DNA from: Atherinomorus stipes
Taxonomy: Eukaryota > Chordata > Actinopteri > Atheriniformes > Atherinidae
Length of the DNA: 64,000 bases
Assembly (NCBI GenBank): GCA_023101725.1
Contig: JALJCO010001126.1
Coordinates: 1-64,000, forward strand
Direction of reading: 5' to 3'
Shown here: piece by piece, positions 45,322-57,265 of the stretch
Layout: every line of letters starts with the position of its first letter
Position numbering within the stretch: the first letter of the stretch is position 1
Program-made: the position numbers and the translations under genes
The notes under the pieces: model-generated
What the model was told of the DNA's origin: nothing
The model's input: only the letters and a program-made list of their open reading frames with translations
Database searches by the model: none

Positions 45322-47185
45322 ATAAATCTGTACTTAAAAAAAACAATGCTAACTTTTCATCTCAACACAGTCCCAAAATCCATGACACTAGAATGTGAGA
45401 AATTCTTGTTTTCTTTTTTGTTTGTTTGTTTGTTTGTTTTCCCAGATGCCAATTAAAATCTGAGCAGAAGAGAATCAGTGACCAATAAAATGTTTTTAAA
45501 ACTTAATTGGAACAGAAACTGAGAACTTAGCTGAAGTTTTAAAAGCCAAAAGGGTCACAAGAAAAAAATAAAAGAAGAAAAAAATTAATATGCTTCATAG
45601 GTAGAAAATAGATTGGGGAAAGTTGGCCCTGATGGGAAATGAGTTTTAATAAAAAGTGGTTTCTTCACAGTGGGCTGGGCAGAATACAGAGTACGCCAGC
45701 ATCATTGACTCTCCTGGCTGGCGGGTACAGAACCTTGCTGAAACAATCAATGCAGAAGCAAAGCTCTAAAACAACCCAACCTTGCCACAAATGTAACTCC
45801 TTTAGCTCTGGGCTGGATGATCCAATCACACGACATGAATAACCTCAGTGCAAAAAAGCAATTACCCTGCAGCCGAGACAAAAGGGCTGAGGCAAGACTC
45901 CACGAGGGCCAGAGTGGCAGCACCGGGTTGCTGCTGTCTGTACTGCTGTACAACCTAACACCCTGTGCACTGCTGTTTAATCACACAGAAATGGCTTCAG
46001 CCTGAAATTCCCAATGTTTGGGTGATAATCTGAGGTATTTTTCTGTGACATGTCTGTTATTATTACTCACTGTCATCTGATGATTCAATGCATGTCCAGT
46101 TCATAAAAGCATGTACAGTCGGTGCTGTAATCACCAGCTGTCAGAGAGCGTCGTCCTGGGAGAATGCACTGTTGCACAGAGATGATATGGATCATCCACA
46201 TGACTGAGCAGACACAAAGATTAGCATATTTTCACCTTAGCATATTTCATTCTGTGGGAGACGTTGCTTTCAGCTGGAGATGTAAGCTTTGGAAAGATAA
46301 GATTAAACGCTTATTCAAAAAAATTTGTTTTGCATTGCAACTGAGCGCAGGCGTCATCTGAGAGTACACAGAGTGACATCTTTCAAATTCATCTTGTTTA
46401 TGAACACATTTCTGTAAACAAGACTGAAAATTTGTACCAGGGGCATGCTGTATGCCTAGATTTGGCCTAACGGATATTAACTTTCTACAACTTAAGAGAA
46501 TCTGAACATTTTCAGCAAATGAAAGCTCTCTGAATCCCAAATTAATTATTTGTAGGTGTTAATAAAGTGTTCAAGATGAAGCCTCTTAGGCGTGGTTATC
46601 TAAAAGCAATGTTAACACAAGTAGTTTCATTAAAAGGCATCATTGTTGCAACTCACAATTTGTGAAGTGAACAAAAACATAACAGGTCTGTAGTCTATAA
46701 ACTAATCCATCGAGTGTATTGTGTGTTGCGCCATCTTGCAGCGCCGCCATTGCCTGGGGAACAAGTCCCAATGACCTCCTATCTGCCAACATGGAAAGCA
46801 GCGTGAATATTTGGATTTACAACGTTGGACAGTCGTCTAAGGTGATGCTAACCTATAGGTATGTTATCTGGATATCTCTAAAGTATTCTGACATTTTTTT
46901 TTTTTTTTACATCGAAGCATTAATGTAAGCTATTCATTCTGTTTTTATTTTCTAGTCCCAATGTTTCCTTGATCAGAGCAAATAACGTTATATTTCACAA
47001 TATCTCCCAAATTAGTCATGAACTCACTACAACACCACAGTTGTCTCTGTAAGCAATAGCTAGCATAATAACATTGTGCGGTGCGTCATTTTTGGGAGCA
47101 TAGATACGTAGTGTCAGATTAATGAGTGTTCACCATAATTTACTGTGTTTTTGTTGTTGGGGATTAAATCCGGTGTTTTCTCCGC
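45322..47185. other. No feature recognised apart from simple repeats
   Basis: A (TGTT)n run lies at about 45415-45442 and a T-run at 46898-46910. No exon, inverted repeat pair or RNA was recognised. Confidence 0.4.
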
Positions 47186-47189
47186 CGTG

Positions 47190-47530
47190 GCAGCAAGTTA
47201 TTCCTCAGGCAGGGTGGATGATGTTTTCCAGGAGCATTTTTTACTATATTGCTTAAAGTCTTCTTCACTTCCTGATTGCAGCCGATTAATTAAATGTTCT
47301 GACACAAAAATTAAAAAAATATTACCTGTGGAACGTACAGCACTGGAAAAACCCCATCCAATGAAATTCATTTCATTGGATGGGGTTTTGAACAGTCCGT
47401 ACTGATTGATTTTTATGTCCATCAAACTTGACTGCTCTCTGTCGCGCACCAACCGTCCTCGCGCGGCGCGCGCACACTCGCGACTCACCATGAGCATCTC
47501 AGTGCAGACGAACCGAGAGAACATGGCTGC
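47190..47530 (+). repeat. Family D repeat, copy 1 (uninterrupted)
   Basis: From 'ctcaggcagggtggatgat' through 'attgcttaaagtcttcttc', a perfect hairpin, and 'atgtccatcaaacttgactg', this matches the minus strand of 53130-55035. It lacks the two insertions found there. The outer ends were not determined. Confidence 0.75.
47348..47389. repeat. Perfect 19-bp-arm hairpin
   Basis: Arm aaaaccccatccaatgaaa, a 4-base loop ttca, and the exact complement of the arm. This lies at the centre of family D. Confidence 0.98.
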
Positions 47531-47534
47531 TCGC

Positions 47535-48020
47535 TGCTCTTATCTATGCCGCTGTTCGCTCTTAAAAAGAAGAATCGGATGTGGATTAAGTCATGGAGGT
47601 GTTGGTGTTTGCAGTGAGGATGTTTTACGCCGCAGAAGAAGTCGGAGGTGAGATAAATGTCGAGATATCAAGATATTTGATGGCCTGACTCGACTAGGCT
47701 TGGCACAGAGGACGCAGGAACCAACTCAATTCAATCCTTTTTATTTGACTTTGTCACTTTCTTTTGTTGGAATAGGTTGATAACCTCAAAGAGAAACAGA
47801 CAGAGATTAATTTATTATATATCACACATATAACCACATAAGTTTATCCTTGAATTTAAATTGAGCAAATCAAACTAACTCAAATTTCAAATCAAGGCAA
47901 ACATGGTGCTTTACAGTAACCAAAATGTAAAGTGATAAACAAATAAAGAGATACATACCAATAGCGTCTCTGTGCTCTGACTCACTACACCCAGGGCAGA
48001 CAGACAAAGACCCCACAGGT
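47535..48020. other. No feature recognised
   Basis: No coding or transposon evidence. Confidence 0.4.
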
Positions 48021-48033
48021 GCACCCTCACAGG

Positions 48034-49387
48034 ATGGGTACCGAAATCGGTACTTTTATTGGTACCTACCGAACTCCGTCTGTACTACCGGGTACCGATT
48101 CATGTAAAATCAAACAGTACCATGTTTTGGTACCTAAATGCATCATTTTTAATGTGAGGTAGTGGAAGAGTTTGTTATTTCTGTGCCGCACGTGAACGTT
48201 GCATCGCAGCATGACATCAGCAGCAGCGGCCGCATGTTCAGTCAGAAGCTTTCCTGCTTCACTTCTCTAAAACATCAAGTTCGCTGCATTATTTGTGATG
48301 CCAGCGGCGGGAACATGTCTGATCTGAGAAAGCAGCTGATTTAACACAACATTCTTTTCAAAGTTCCGTTCCCGACACGTCGTCCGCAGCCCGCAGAAAA
48401 AAGAGGGAGAAGTCCGTCAGCGCCTCGGCGGCTGAACAGATGTAATCGGGGCAGATAATAACCAGCAGGGTTCACAAACTGCCGTTCAAGAACTTAATAC
48501 GATGTGAATATTTACTGAGTTTACCATCAACCAAGACAGTAAACCAGTTCTGGGACGAAGCGCATGTCACGTCTCTTCCTCCCTCTGTTGCATCCCACAT
48601 CTTATTATCTCTTTATCAAAGCGGAGTTTCTGCACGCGAGTGCACCAGCCACCATACTGCCATCTGATAAATCAGAGTCTGCGTCTCTCTGAAACAGCTT
48701 GTTGGTTTAACCAGCACGGCAGAAACTGTCTGCATCAAGTTAGTAACCTGATCCCTGCAGCAGGATTACAGCCTCCAGACCTGCGCAAAACGCCGCCACA
48801 AAATCAGTATAGTGTCGGAGAATATTCTGTCTTTTTTCTCATTAAATTATTCTGTCGTTATTATTATTTCGTCTGGAACAAACTCCCAGAAAGTCTCAGA
48901 TCAGCTGAAACACTTGTTCTCAGCTGCATTCACATAGATTTTACTCTAAAGTTCAAATCTGCACAGCTCTATGCTCTCTCTCTTTTAAATCTTAAATATT
49001 TTTTGATGTTTATCATTTTAAAATCATACTTCTACTTTTTGTTTTTAATCATTTTCCCTTTTACACCCCGCTGCAATGCTTATGGTTTATCTAAAGCACT
49101 TTGAATTTTCCTGTAGGCTACATGAAATGTGCTGTATAAAAAAAAAAAACTTGCCTCACCATTAAGTGTCCCTGTTAACAGACGCTCTGACATCATAGAG
49201 AAACAGCTGGATTTTGCTTTAATATATTATTAAAAAATTTTATGTTGAGAATGCGAAATAAATCTGTTATTGCTATATAAACACACATAAAAGTACCGAA
49301 AACTGGTACCGTTTGGTACCGGTACCGATTCGCAGGTACTAAAAGTTGGTACCGTATCGATTCAAATGTGAAAGGTACCCGTCCCTA
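48034..49387. mobile_element. hAT-type DNA element containing a LINE tail
   Basis: A perfect 8-bp duplication CTCACAGG lies at 48026-48033 and 49388-49395. The left edge reads ATGGGTACCGAAATCGG and the right edge, on the minus strand, TAGGGACGGGTACC. The left end therefore seems to have lost about five terminal bases. 'gguaccg'-type runs (ggtaccggtaccg) sit inside both ends. A LINE 3' fragment occupies about 48860-49152. Confidence 0.85.
48860..49152 (+). pseudogene. LINE reverse-transcriptase C-terminal fragment and 3' end
   Basis: A plus-strand frame carries 'VWNKLPESLRSAETL' and 'FKSAQLYAL', the last part of the reverse transcriptase ORF of a fish LINE. It is followed by 'aaagcactttgaattttcct', 'atgaaatgtgctgtataa' and an A-run at 49140. 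It has lost everything upstream. Probably an L2/CR1-group element, judging from the tail (inference). Confidence 0.65.
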
Positions 49388-49424
49388 CTCACAGGTAATC
49401 AGTGCCAGTGCATCTTGCTCTTGC

Positions 49425-49442
49425 CTCTCTCTCTCTCTCTGA
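49425..49442. repeat. CT dinucleotide run
   Basis: (ct)8 or so. Confidence 0.9.
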
Positions 49443-49622
49443 CACCAAGTGAACACCTGTGCTCTCTACTGCCCTCTGACATACTCCATGCACCAAATAA
49501 CTATTCACCATATAGCAAAGTAAGAATAGCAAAACTAAGAAAAAAAAATGAATGAATAAATAACATGCATAACTCAACACCTCCCACTTGAGCTCCTGGT
49601 TAATAAACCTAAGGAGGTCACA

Positions 49623-50660
49623 TCAGTCTTTGTTCAATTGTTCTTCAATGGGAAGCAGGACTATCAGGCGTCGAACATCCCGGTGAAGGATGATAGAGGG
49701 GATACTGGATGACAGTCTTCCTGTGTGTTTCCTTTGCTTGTGCACTGTACCTTCCTTTCTGATTGGAACAGGGTAGCTTGGGAAAGTCCTCACATTCACA
49801 TCCCTCACAATTCCTCTCTAGTCCGGGTTCACACTGACGACTCTGTCGAGCTTGTACCGGCTTCTTAAAGCATTTTGATCCGCCAGCCACACTACATCTC
49901 TTACTGAGACGTTCCGTTGCTTTGTGTGCCATTTGCTCCTGATGAACAGGGTGGGGCCAGCCAGCTCACACCACTTCCTCCAGAACCTGTTCATTTCTTG
50001 CTGAATCCTTTGAAGCCTTTTATAGGAATATCCTTCAAACTGAAAATCTCCAGGATCTCCTCTTGGGCCAACCCGACCCAGTAAGAGTGTGTTTGGGGTG
50101 ACATACTCCACAAGGTCTTCACTACTTTGCACTCTGGCGTCTATGGGTCGTTCATTCACCAAGTTTGCTGCCATGAAGAGAAATGTCTGGAACTCACCCC
50201 ATGTGAAGACTCCATCACCACCAAGATTATTCAAGGCTCTTTTCGCTAAACGGACTGCTGCTTCTACCGCTCCATTCCTATGGGGGAGTCTGCCGGGTGG
50301 ATCTTCCAAGACCACTCTGTCCCATTCCCTGCAGCTTCAACCTCTAGGTCATCTTTGTTCAGTTTATCTAAGAAACTTTGAAGTTTCTTCAGTGCAGGTT
50401 TTGCTCCCACGAAATTTGTCCCAGCATCTGACCGCAGTTTCCTTGGGTGTCCTCTGAGAGATGTGAATCTCTTGTAAGCCAAGAGAAAACCTTCTGAAGA
50501 CTGGTCGCTCACAACATCAGTGTGAACAGCTCTTGAAGCCATGCAACAGAATACAACACCCCAGACTTTCAGTTAAGTCCTCTTCTTTGCCTCCTCTCTG
50601 ACTTCATATGGTCCAAACAATCAATTCAAATGGATTTGAAGGGCAATTTTAGAAATGTGG
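49623..50660 (-). pseudogene. BEL/Pao retrotransposon integrase and C-terminal domain, broken
   Basis: Minus strand, 5' to 3': an Asp-Cys then Gly-Pro-Tyr piece around 50600-50625 (first catalytic Asp region, with a 1-base frame loss); 'SRAVHTDVVSD'; 'LRSDAGTNFVGAKPALKKLQ' with the second Asp; 'HRNGAVEAAVRLAKRALN' with the catalytic Glu. Then comes the BEL/Pao-specific C-terminal domain ('PNTLLLGR', 'FWRKWC', 'VRDVVWLADQNALRSRYKL'). A frameshift lies near 50264-50315 and an in-frame stop at about 49818. After that, 'RDVNVRTF' continues to the end of the domain. Protease, reverse transcriptase and LTRs are absent. In life the domain would insert retrotransposon DNA. Confidence 0.9.
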
Positions 50661-50664
50661 TTCC

Positions 50665-51225
50665 TCTGCTGTTTACTTGGAAGCTAACAAGCTAGCCACT
50701 CGGCTTTTCTTGGTTATCTTTGTCGATAAGGGCACACGCGACGCGTTTCTGTGCCCTGGAGGCGTAGTTTCGGGGATGTATATTTTTTCAAATGTAGCTT
50801 GTTCGAACTGTTTTCCAAGATCTCCTACCCTGCCTTTCAGTTTATTTTGTGATGCCACGGTCTGTAGGGAACGCTCCCCGGACAGGCAAAAAGCACTCTT
50901 GCCCACCGCCTGCAGGCTTAGAGGAAGCCAGAGAAACACAGTTATGCTTCTGGAGAATGCCAGATGGTTGTTTTGCGATCTGATGCACAAACCGCCAAGA
51001 AAAAAGACCAGAGTTGTTTTGTTTTTTTGTTTGTTTTCATTCTTTTTTCATCCCCATATTCAGCTGAACAAAGGCAAGATTGTACTCCTATATTTGAAAT
51101 GATATTCCTTGTTTTTCATGCATACCTGTCCTATAAGCTTTACCTTTTTTTTTTTTTTTTTTTTTTTTTTACGTTAGGTTGTAACAAGTTAAAATGAAAG
51201 GAAATAATTTTGTTTCTATAATTTC
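50665..51225. other. Unassigned DNA with a poly(T) run
   Basis: The block 50675-50720 ('tttacttggaagctaacaag') has an inverted, diverged partner at 51325-51360. A T-run is at 51146-51170. No gene was recognised. Confidence 0.4.
51146..51170. repeat. Poly(T) tract
   Basis: About 25 T. Confidence 0.9.
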
Positions 51226-51230
51226 TTGTT

Positions 51231-51781
51231 TTAAAGGCAGAATAGAGGATCCTGGAAAACCAGTGAGAGCAAGCTAAATTTGAGCACAGGAGCGCGTGCA
51301 CGATAGTTGTCGGCAAACATAACCGAGAACAGTTAGCTTGTTAGCTTCCCAGTAAACGGCAGAGGAACCAGTCTGCACTGTGACACGCTCTTGGCGGTTA
51401 CATGCTGGCGTTCTGACATCCAGCCATTCTGACATACTGTCATTCAGACATACCCCCCCCCTCCTTGTCGTCGTCCTCCTCTCTGACAAAGCTGGTCATA
51501 ACTACTCTGCGGCAGGTAATCAGTTGCTTTCAGGTGGTGCTAAAGAGGCTAGCTTAACAGCTAGCAGCCTCTCTAGTTCACGTCATTCGGGGGAGAACAT
51601 CCAAACCGCGTACTGTGGAGAGCACGCTTTTGTGGCCGATTCTGGTGAGAAGTGAGAGCCCGCACTCAAAGACAAAGCCACTTTTACTTTCTGGAGTTTC
51701 TGGCACGTTTTTACTGAGGTCCTGTTCCAATACACATGTTTTAACTTGAAAAGTGGGATTTCCGGGTGACGACTTCTTTAA
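51231..51781. mobile_element. Candidate TTAA-target DNA element
   Basis: TTAAAGGCAGAATAGAGG on the left and TTAAAGAAGTCGTCACC on the minus strand at the right, each starting at TTAA. The inverted repeat is weak beyond the first six bases. The left end resembles fish repeats I know. No second copy in the window confirms the limits. Confidence 0.4.
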
Positions 51782-51789
51782 TAAAAGTC

Positions 51790-53125
51790 ACTGACTCTGC
51801 GCTGTCCGGTGCTGAACTGCAAACGGTCGAGACCCTGATTGAGCATTTTGCTTCTGCATATGAATAAATATTTGCTGCCACAACACAATTTGGTAAACTG
51901 TCAAGGAATGAAACAGTTTTCACTCCAAAACCTCCAAATAGAGCCCTGCACTGGAGCCCCAAGCCCGCAGGCCGGGCTTCGGGCCAGTAACCATATCATC
52001 ACCTCAGGCCTGGGCCGGGCTCAGGCTCTCCTTTTTTTTTTTTTTTTAAACCAGCTAATTAGAGAGATGTTTGCAGTGTTTGTTTTCAACCAATTTAAAT
52101 GGCAACATTTGAACGCAGCAGCCGCTTTTCCCTTCTCCCCGTCACCCCTGCCGTGCAGGTAAGACAAGCTGCTTGTTATTAGACTGATAGTTCGTCTGCT
52201 CCTAGTTGTCTTCATTAAGATAAAGAAGAAAATATTCCTGATGGGCCAAAGCTTTTGCTACATTTATCATAATAATAAACACTGAGATACTATTCAAGTG
52301 TGTCGGCTTTTGTTTCTTATTGCTGTGATATATAGGTCAAATTACCATGCGCTGTTGCAGTTGCATCGCTGAGTCATAAAAGAAAAACCACACAATTATA
52401 AATTAAACACCAGCCAAATTGCTTTATACACTTTACAAACTAATGTTAATATTGAAAGGAAATGAAATATACCCCCCATGCCATAAAAGTTCTCAGATAA
52501 GATTGGAGGTGTATAACTGCACCTATATGCATTACGCACCAATTCTCATTAAATAAAATAATGCAGTTAAGTTAAATCAATTCATTAACTTTATTTGAAT
52601 AAAAAATATAATTAATATAGCATAATATCACGCAAGATCCCCAATTAGCTGTCATTGGAAATTGCAGTGCACTTGCATACAAACAGACAAGAGGATACCA
52701 GACGGATACAATGACGGCAAATAGTTAATTACTGATTTAAAATGTAAACAAATAAAATAAATAATAAAAAAGGTACAAGATTTACAAGATTTAATTAGAC
52801 ATAGGCCTAATTAACAGAAGCTTAATAGCTACGTGGAGGCATATCATATTTCCCGTTTCAGGAAATTTTGATAACAGATTATTAGGTTGGTTTGCGAGGT
52901 TGTGGAGTCCATCTACCGTAAAAGCACGTAAAAATCTGCATGAGAGGGCTTTTAAAGAAACTGTCGGAATGGTGGGATGTGTTTTATTTTTTTCAAATAC
53001 CGTCATTCCAACCATAGAATGAAAAATTTGTAGGAATGATGAGACGTTTGGCAGAAATTCAAGTGCTGCCATTTCAACAATTGAAAACTCATGTCGGAGT
53101 GGAGGAACGTCGGAATGGCGATTGC
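51790..53125. other. Unassigned DNA
   Basis: At 51930-52030 'gagccctgcactggagcccc' and 'gcctgggccgggctcaggct' look like the edge of a hAT-type repeat, followed by a T-run. The rest is AT-rich without recognised features. Confidence 0.35.
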
Positions 53126-53283
53126 CTCCCGTTCACGGCGAGTTGTGAGCGCACGCACGAGGAAGGTGGACGCAACTAACGGCAGTCGAGTTTGATGGAC
53201 ATAATAATTCAATCAATCAGCAAAGGCCATTCGCAACCCCATCTAATTAAATTCATTTCATTGGATGAAATGATTATTATGTC

Positions 53284-54513
53284 AATTGGTCTCTGCCAGA
53301 CACGTGACTTTTATTGCTAAGATGCCATTTTAGGCGGAAAAAGTCAACGGTCCCATTTATCAAACAAGCGTGGAAATGAGCGCACATCTGATCTTATTAT
53401 TGTATCCACGTGTGATTCATAAATGTTCCTGTCTGACCAAACAATAGAATCTATGTCAGAAATCCCTCCTCATCCAGCTGCTTCTACCCTGAAGCAGCAG
53501 CGCAGACAGGCGGAGGCTGGTCCAAGCCTGACCCGGACTGTCGGATCTGAGCCTGACCCGCACAGAGACAGAAGAAAAAATAACTTCCATTAGCTAAGCT
53601 AAGAAACAGTCTGCTGACTGAGCACTTATAGACGATAACTTTACAGATTACTTAATAGAAACGACGGATCGCCTCCTGTGTCCTCCTGTGTCCTCCCGTG
53701 TCCTCCGTGTCTCAGTGGGAGCTGCAGGTCTCATACCAGCCAGATGATCTTAACAGCAGAGGTGTTATAACTTCTGATGAAGGCGACAACTGACCGCCAA
53801 AAATTTCAAGATAAATCAGACTTTATTATCTCACTGTTGATGTCTGAATAAAGAAAAGAAAGCTCGGCTGCTTGTAAGAAGACGGACAGTCGGGCTGCAG
53901 AAAGGCGCAGGTGCATCGGACCAGCGGGAAACGCTGCTTTAGACTCAGAGAAAGTTTGCAACACAACCCTGACCTGTGTGGATCTGTACAGCGATGCTGT
54001 AACTTGTCAAGACTTTATTGACAAGTTAAATAGCAGAAATACTAGTTTATAAACATTATGCGCAGCCAGAAGGGCAGACGCGCTGGTAACTGCAGCTCCC
54101 AGGAGACACGGAGTTTGGTGGAGGAGATCCGTATCTATAAATTAATCTATACATTAACGTTGTACAAGTGTTCATACGGTAGACTGTTTCTTAGTTTAAC
54201 TAATGAAAGTTATCGTTTCTTATGTTCCTGTCCGGGTCAGGCTCAGATCCGACCAGCCTCCATCTGTCAGCGCTGCTGCTTCAGGAGAAACAGCTGGATG
54301 ACGGTGCATTTCTGACGAACATTCTGTTGTTTGGTCAGACAAGAACATTTTATAAATCACACATGGATTCAGTCATAAGATCATTTTTATGATCAGATGT
54401 GCGCTCATTTCCACACCGGTTTGACCACTGACAGTTTTACGCCTGAAATGGCGTCAAGCGCTGGTTACTGCTGGTTAAGCAACAAGTGATACGTCACTCG
54501 GCGGAGACCGATT
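53284..54513. mobile_element. Long-inverted-repeat element (family E) inside the family D hairpin
   Basis: Arms of roughly 280 bp (53284-53560 and 54235-54513) are inverted copies. Shared blocks include 'gtggaaatgagcgcacatct', 'gcagcagcgc.gacag' and 'gatctgagcctgacccg'. The central 670 bp are unique. Halves of the family D hairpin flank it on both sides. No coding capacity was recognised. Confidence 0.75.
53682..53716. repeat. CCTCCTGTGT short tandem repeat
   Basis: About three and a half copies of a 10-bp unit within family E. Confidence 0.8.
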
Positions 54514-54635
54514 GGAATGAAATTCATTTCATTGGAAGGAGTTTTTCCAGTCCTGGACGTTTCACAGGTGATTAATTTGTTTTAGTTTTTGTGTCAGAAC
54601 ATTTAATTGTCTGCAGTTTGGGTGTGAAGAAGACT

Positions 54636-54974
54636 TTAAAGCAACCCTTACCGATGTTGCATTCTTACACTATTTTTCTAACAGGGTAAAATGCTATGAA
54701 TGAGATAATGGAACTCTGAAATACAAGACAGACCCACCATTAATCAATATAAAATATTATTCCAATCTCTAAATATTCAATGAAAACTCCAACCAATCCT
54801 TGAAGTGGGGTGCACCTCTAGGATTGTCCAACGGACCTGCCAGTCAGACCTTTGCTTCTGCATTGGGAGGCAGAGAGAATAAGGGGGTGTGTCTTAGAAG
54901 TGAGGCGGGACTGTTTATATTCAAATTATCTTGCTGTGCTTTCTGAAATGCAAGATTGGTAAAGGTTGCTTTAA
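54636..54974. mobile_element. TTAA-target MITE (339 bp) with confirmed empty site
   Basis: Left end TTAAAGCAACCCTTACCG, right end on the minus strand TTAAAGCAACCTTTACCA. The inverted repeat is about 20 bp. TTAA lies at both edges. Family D copy 1 at about 47248-47262 has a single TTAA at the equivalent place. Confidence 0.95.
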
Positions 54975-55699
54975 GCAATATAGTAAAAAATGCTCCTGGA
55001 AAACGTCATCCACCCTGCCTGAGAACTGTTGGTACTCTTGTATACCTTCAGTCTGGCAGTGGAGTACAGTGACGTTTTCTCAACCAGTCAGATGTAAATA
55101 TAACTGAATGCAGGCTGGGCAGGAACACGGCGGGGTTCATATACAGCAGTTGCTTCTCTATATGGGTCAGAAGTGTCCAAAATTTCCATCTTATTTCTGT
55201 ATATTTCCTTCTCAGCGACTTACAGGTGATCTAAACCAGTAATTCCCAACCCTGGTCCTTAAAGCACATTATCCTGAAGACTTTCCATGTTGCCCTGTTG
55301 AAACACAGCTAATTCACATTAACGGGTCAGAAGCAGACTGGTGCAGAGCTTGTCAGAGATCCATTTAAGGTTGGATATGGAATACAGGCAGAACAACGAC
55401 ATCACGTGGGTCTAGGTTGTAGTTGCAACGGCAGAAAACAACACCAGACGTTTGGTTGCCAGGCTTGCGGCCGATACGGCAATTGACTAGCAGCCTGCAC
55501 CATGTCCAACAAGTAATGCAGAGGAGTTTATAACTGACAGGTAACGTTAGCCCCGCTAACAAGAGAGTTAGCTTATCGATCCAGGAGAAAAGTCGCCATT
55601 TCCATGATGCCGTGAGGCATTTCCATGAGGTCCATTTGGTGTAGTCTTTACCTAAATTTACTCCAGTTTTTTGCTCTTCTCAGGTCACTCATCTTCTGA

Positions 55700-57000
55700 G
55701 CCAGATACATTACAATACAATAAAACTGTATTTATATAGCACTTTAAAACAGCAACAGCTAACACGAAGTGCTGAACATGACAAAACCCCCCCAAAAATG
55801 AAAAAATCAAATAACAAATCACCAATAAAAACTACTAACAAAGCAAGGTCTCGTGCTGGATAAAGACCAGTGGTAAAAGTGGCTTTTAATTACTTCTAAA
55901 ATCATTAAAGGGCAAACTAAAGCAACTAAAAGAGAGCAAATTCTCATGCTGAGTTAAAAGCCAAGCCATAAAAGTGGGTTTTGAAATTTGTTTTAAAAAC
56001 AGCCAGTGAGGAGGCCTGCCTGATGTGGAACCCTAAACTATTCAACATCCTGGTGGCAGCAACAAAGAAGGCCCTGTCCCCTCTGAGCTTACTCCTGGAC
56101 CTCGGTTCTTCAAGGAGCAGATGATCAGCCGAGCGGAGGCACCGTGTAGGGGCGTAGGGGTGATGGAGCTCAGAGAGGTAGAACGGGGAGAGGCCATTTA
56201 AAGTCTTAAAAACAAATAAAAGAATCTTAAAATGGACCTTTAAAGGTTGAATATGGAACATTTTTATTAAAAGCTATATTTTTTTAAAAATAATACCTCC
56301 ACAGGTCGTTTGGGGGTGTACAGAGTGAAAGTACAACATTTCCCAGAAAAATTATTTTTAGCCTAAAAATAATTATAAAATAATTTTTTACAGGTTCGAT
56401 AATGGCATTTTATTTACGTCTATAAGCCAATACACGCCGCCATTGCAGATTGCCAAATACGATCTATGTGTGGACACAATATTTCGGTCATAGTCAGGCT
56501 TGTACAGGGGAAAACCGTGGAGACGACGAGTGAAGCAGCTGCTTCAGAGCCCTGGAGATATTGTTATCTGTTCCTGAGGAGGAGTGACCTGAGAAGAGCA
56601 AAACCTGGAGTAAATTTAGGTGAAGACTTCACTAAATGGACCCACATAAACGTTTTCCATGGAGTAAAACACGGAAATGGCGACTTTTCTCCTGGATCGG
56701 TAAGCTAGCTTGTTTGCTAACATGGCTAACGTTAGCTGTCAGTTATAAACTTCTCTGTGTTACTTGTTGGACATGCTGCAGACCGTTGGTCACTTGCGTA
56801 TCGGCAGTGAGCCTGGCATCCCAGCGGCTGGAGTTGTTTTTCTGCAGTTGCAACTACAACCTAGACACACGTGATGTCGCTGTTCTGTCCGTATTCCATA
56901 TTCAACCTTTAAGTGCAAAGGCAGCCAATGGAAGGAGGCCAGGATTGGAGTGATGTGCTCCCTCTTACGCTCTCCAGTTAGCAGACGGGCGGCAGCGTCT
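55700..57000 (-). pseudogene. LINE reverse-transcriptase C-terminus and 3' end, interrupted by family A copy 3
   Basis: Minus strand: 'AAARLLTGERKREHITPI' and 'HWLPLH' at 56999-56913. After skipping the insertion the same frame goes on with 'LKVHFKILLFVFKTLNGL', 'PRSRSKLRGDRAF' and 'FKTNFKTHFYG' (56243-55944). The frame is continuous across the junction. It ends in a tail with 'tgctatataaataca' near 55715-55745. The fragment is 5'-truncated and belongs to the L2/CR1-like group of fish LINEs, by motif. Confidence 0.8.
56245..56907 (+). mobile_element. Family A MITE, copy 3 (intact)
   Basis: Complete 663-bp copy with GGTTGAATATGGAA at both ends in inverted orientation. TTTAA is at 56239-56243 and 56908-56912. 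It is inserted in the LINE frame. It supplies the reference for copy 1, whose 1.8-kb insertion it lacks. Confidence 0.95.
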
Positions 57001-57265
57001 CTGTGAAAAAGTGTTTGCCTCTTTCCTGATTTCTTATTTTTTTTGCATGTTTGTCACACATATTTGTTTCAGATAATCAAACAAATTTAAATGTGAGACA
57101 AATATAACACATGTAAACAGAAAATGCAGTTTTTAAATAAAAATTTGTATCTTTAAGGGGAGAAAAAAATCCAAACCTTCATGGCCCTGTGTGAAAAACT
57201 GATTGCCCCTTAACCTAATAACTGTTTGGGCCGCCCTTAGTAGCAACGACTGGAAAAGCTGGACT
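57001..57265. repeat. Tc1-type transposon end fragment
   Basis: The first 190 bp match the left end of 35014-36522 ('ctgtgaaaaagtg', 'tcagataatcaaacaaattt', 'taacacatgtaaacagaaa'). It is followed by 'gccgcccttagtagcaacga' from the interior of such elements. Its other end is missing. Confidence 0.8.

Larger units (their letters stand above)
53130..55035 (-). repeat. Family D repeat, copy 2, with two later insertions
   Basis: The minus-strand order matches 47190-47530: 'caggcagggtggatgac' (55030), the TTAA junction (54971), 'gtcttcttcac', 'aacatttaattgtctgcag', the hairpin halves near 54520 and 53255, then 'atgtccatcaaactcgactg'. Insertions at 54636-54974 and 53284-54513 separate the parts. 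Confidence 0.75.

Noticed and set aside
47406..47651. CpG-rich stretch as a promoter and first exon
   Set aside because: It is part of family D, present again at 53.1 kb. The frame shows no known protein.
48640..48858. First half of a 154-codon frame that ends in LINE sequence
   Set aside because: Only the latter half (from about 48860) shows LINE reverse-transcriptase motifs. The upstream part is hAT-element DNA in the same frame by chance.
55365..55562. Minus-strand frame 'LTLPVSYKLLCITCWTWCR' as a gene
   Set aside because: It is family A sequence read in reverse, the same passive sequence as at 25.6 and 56.7 kb.
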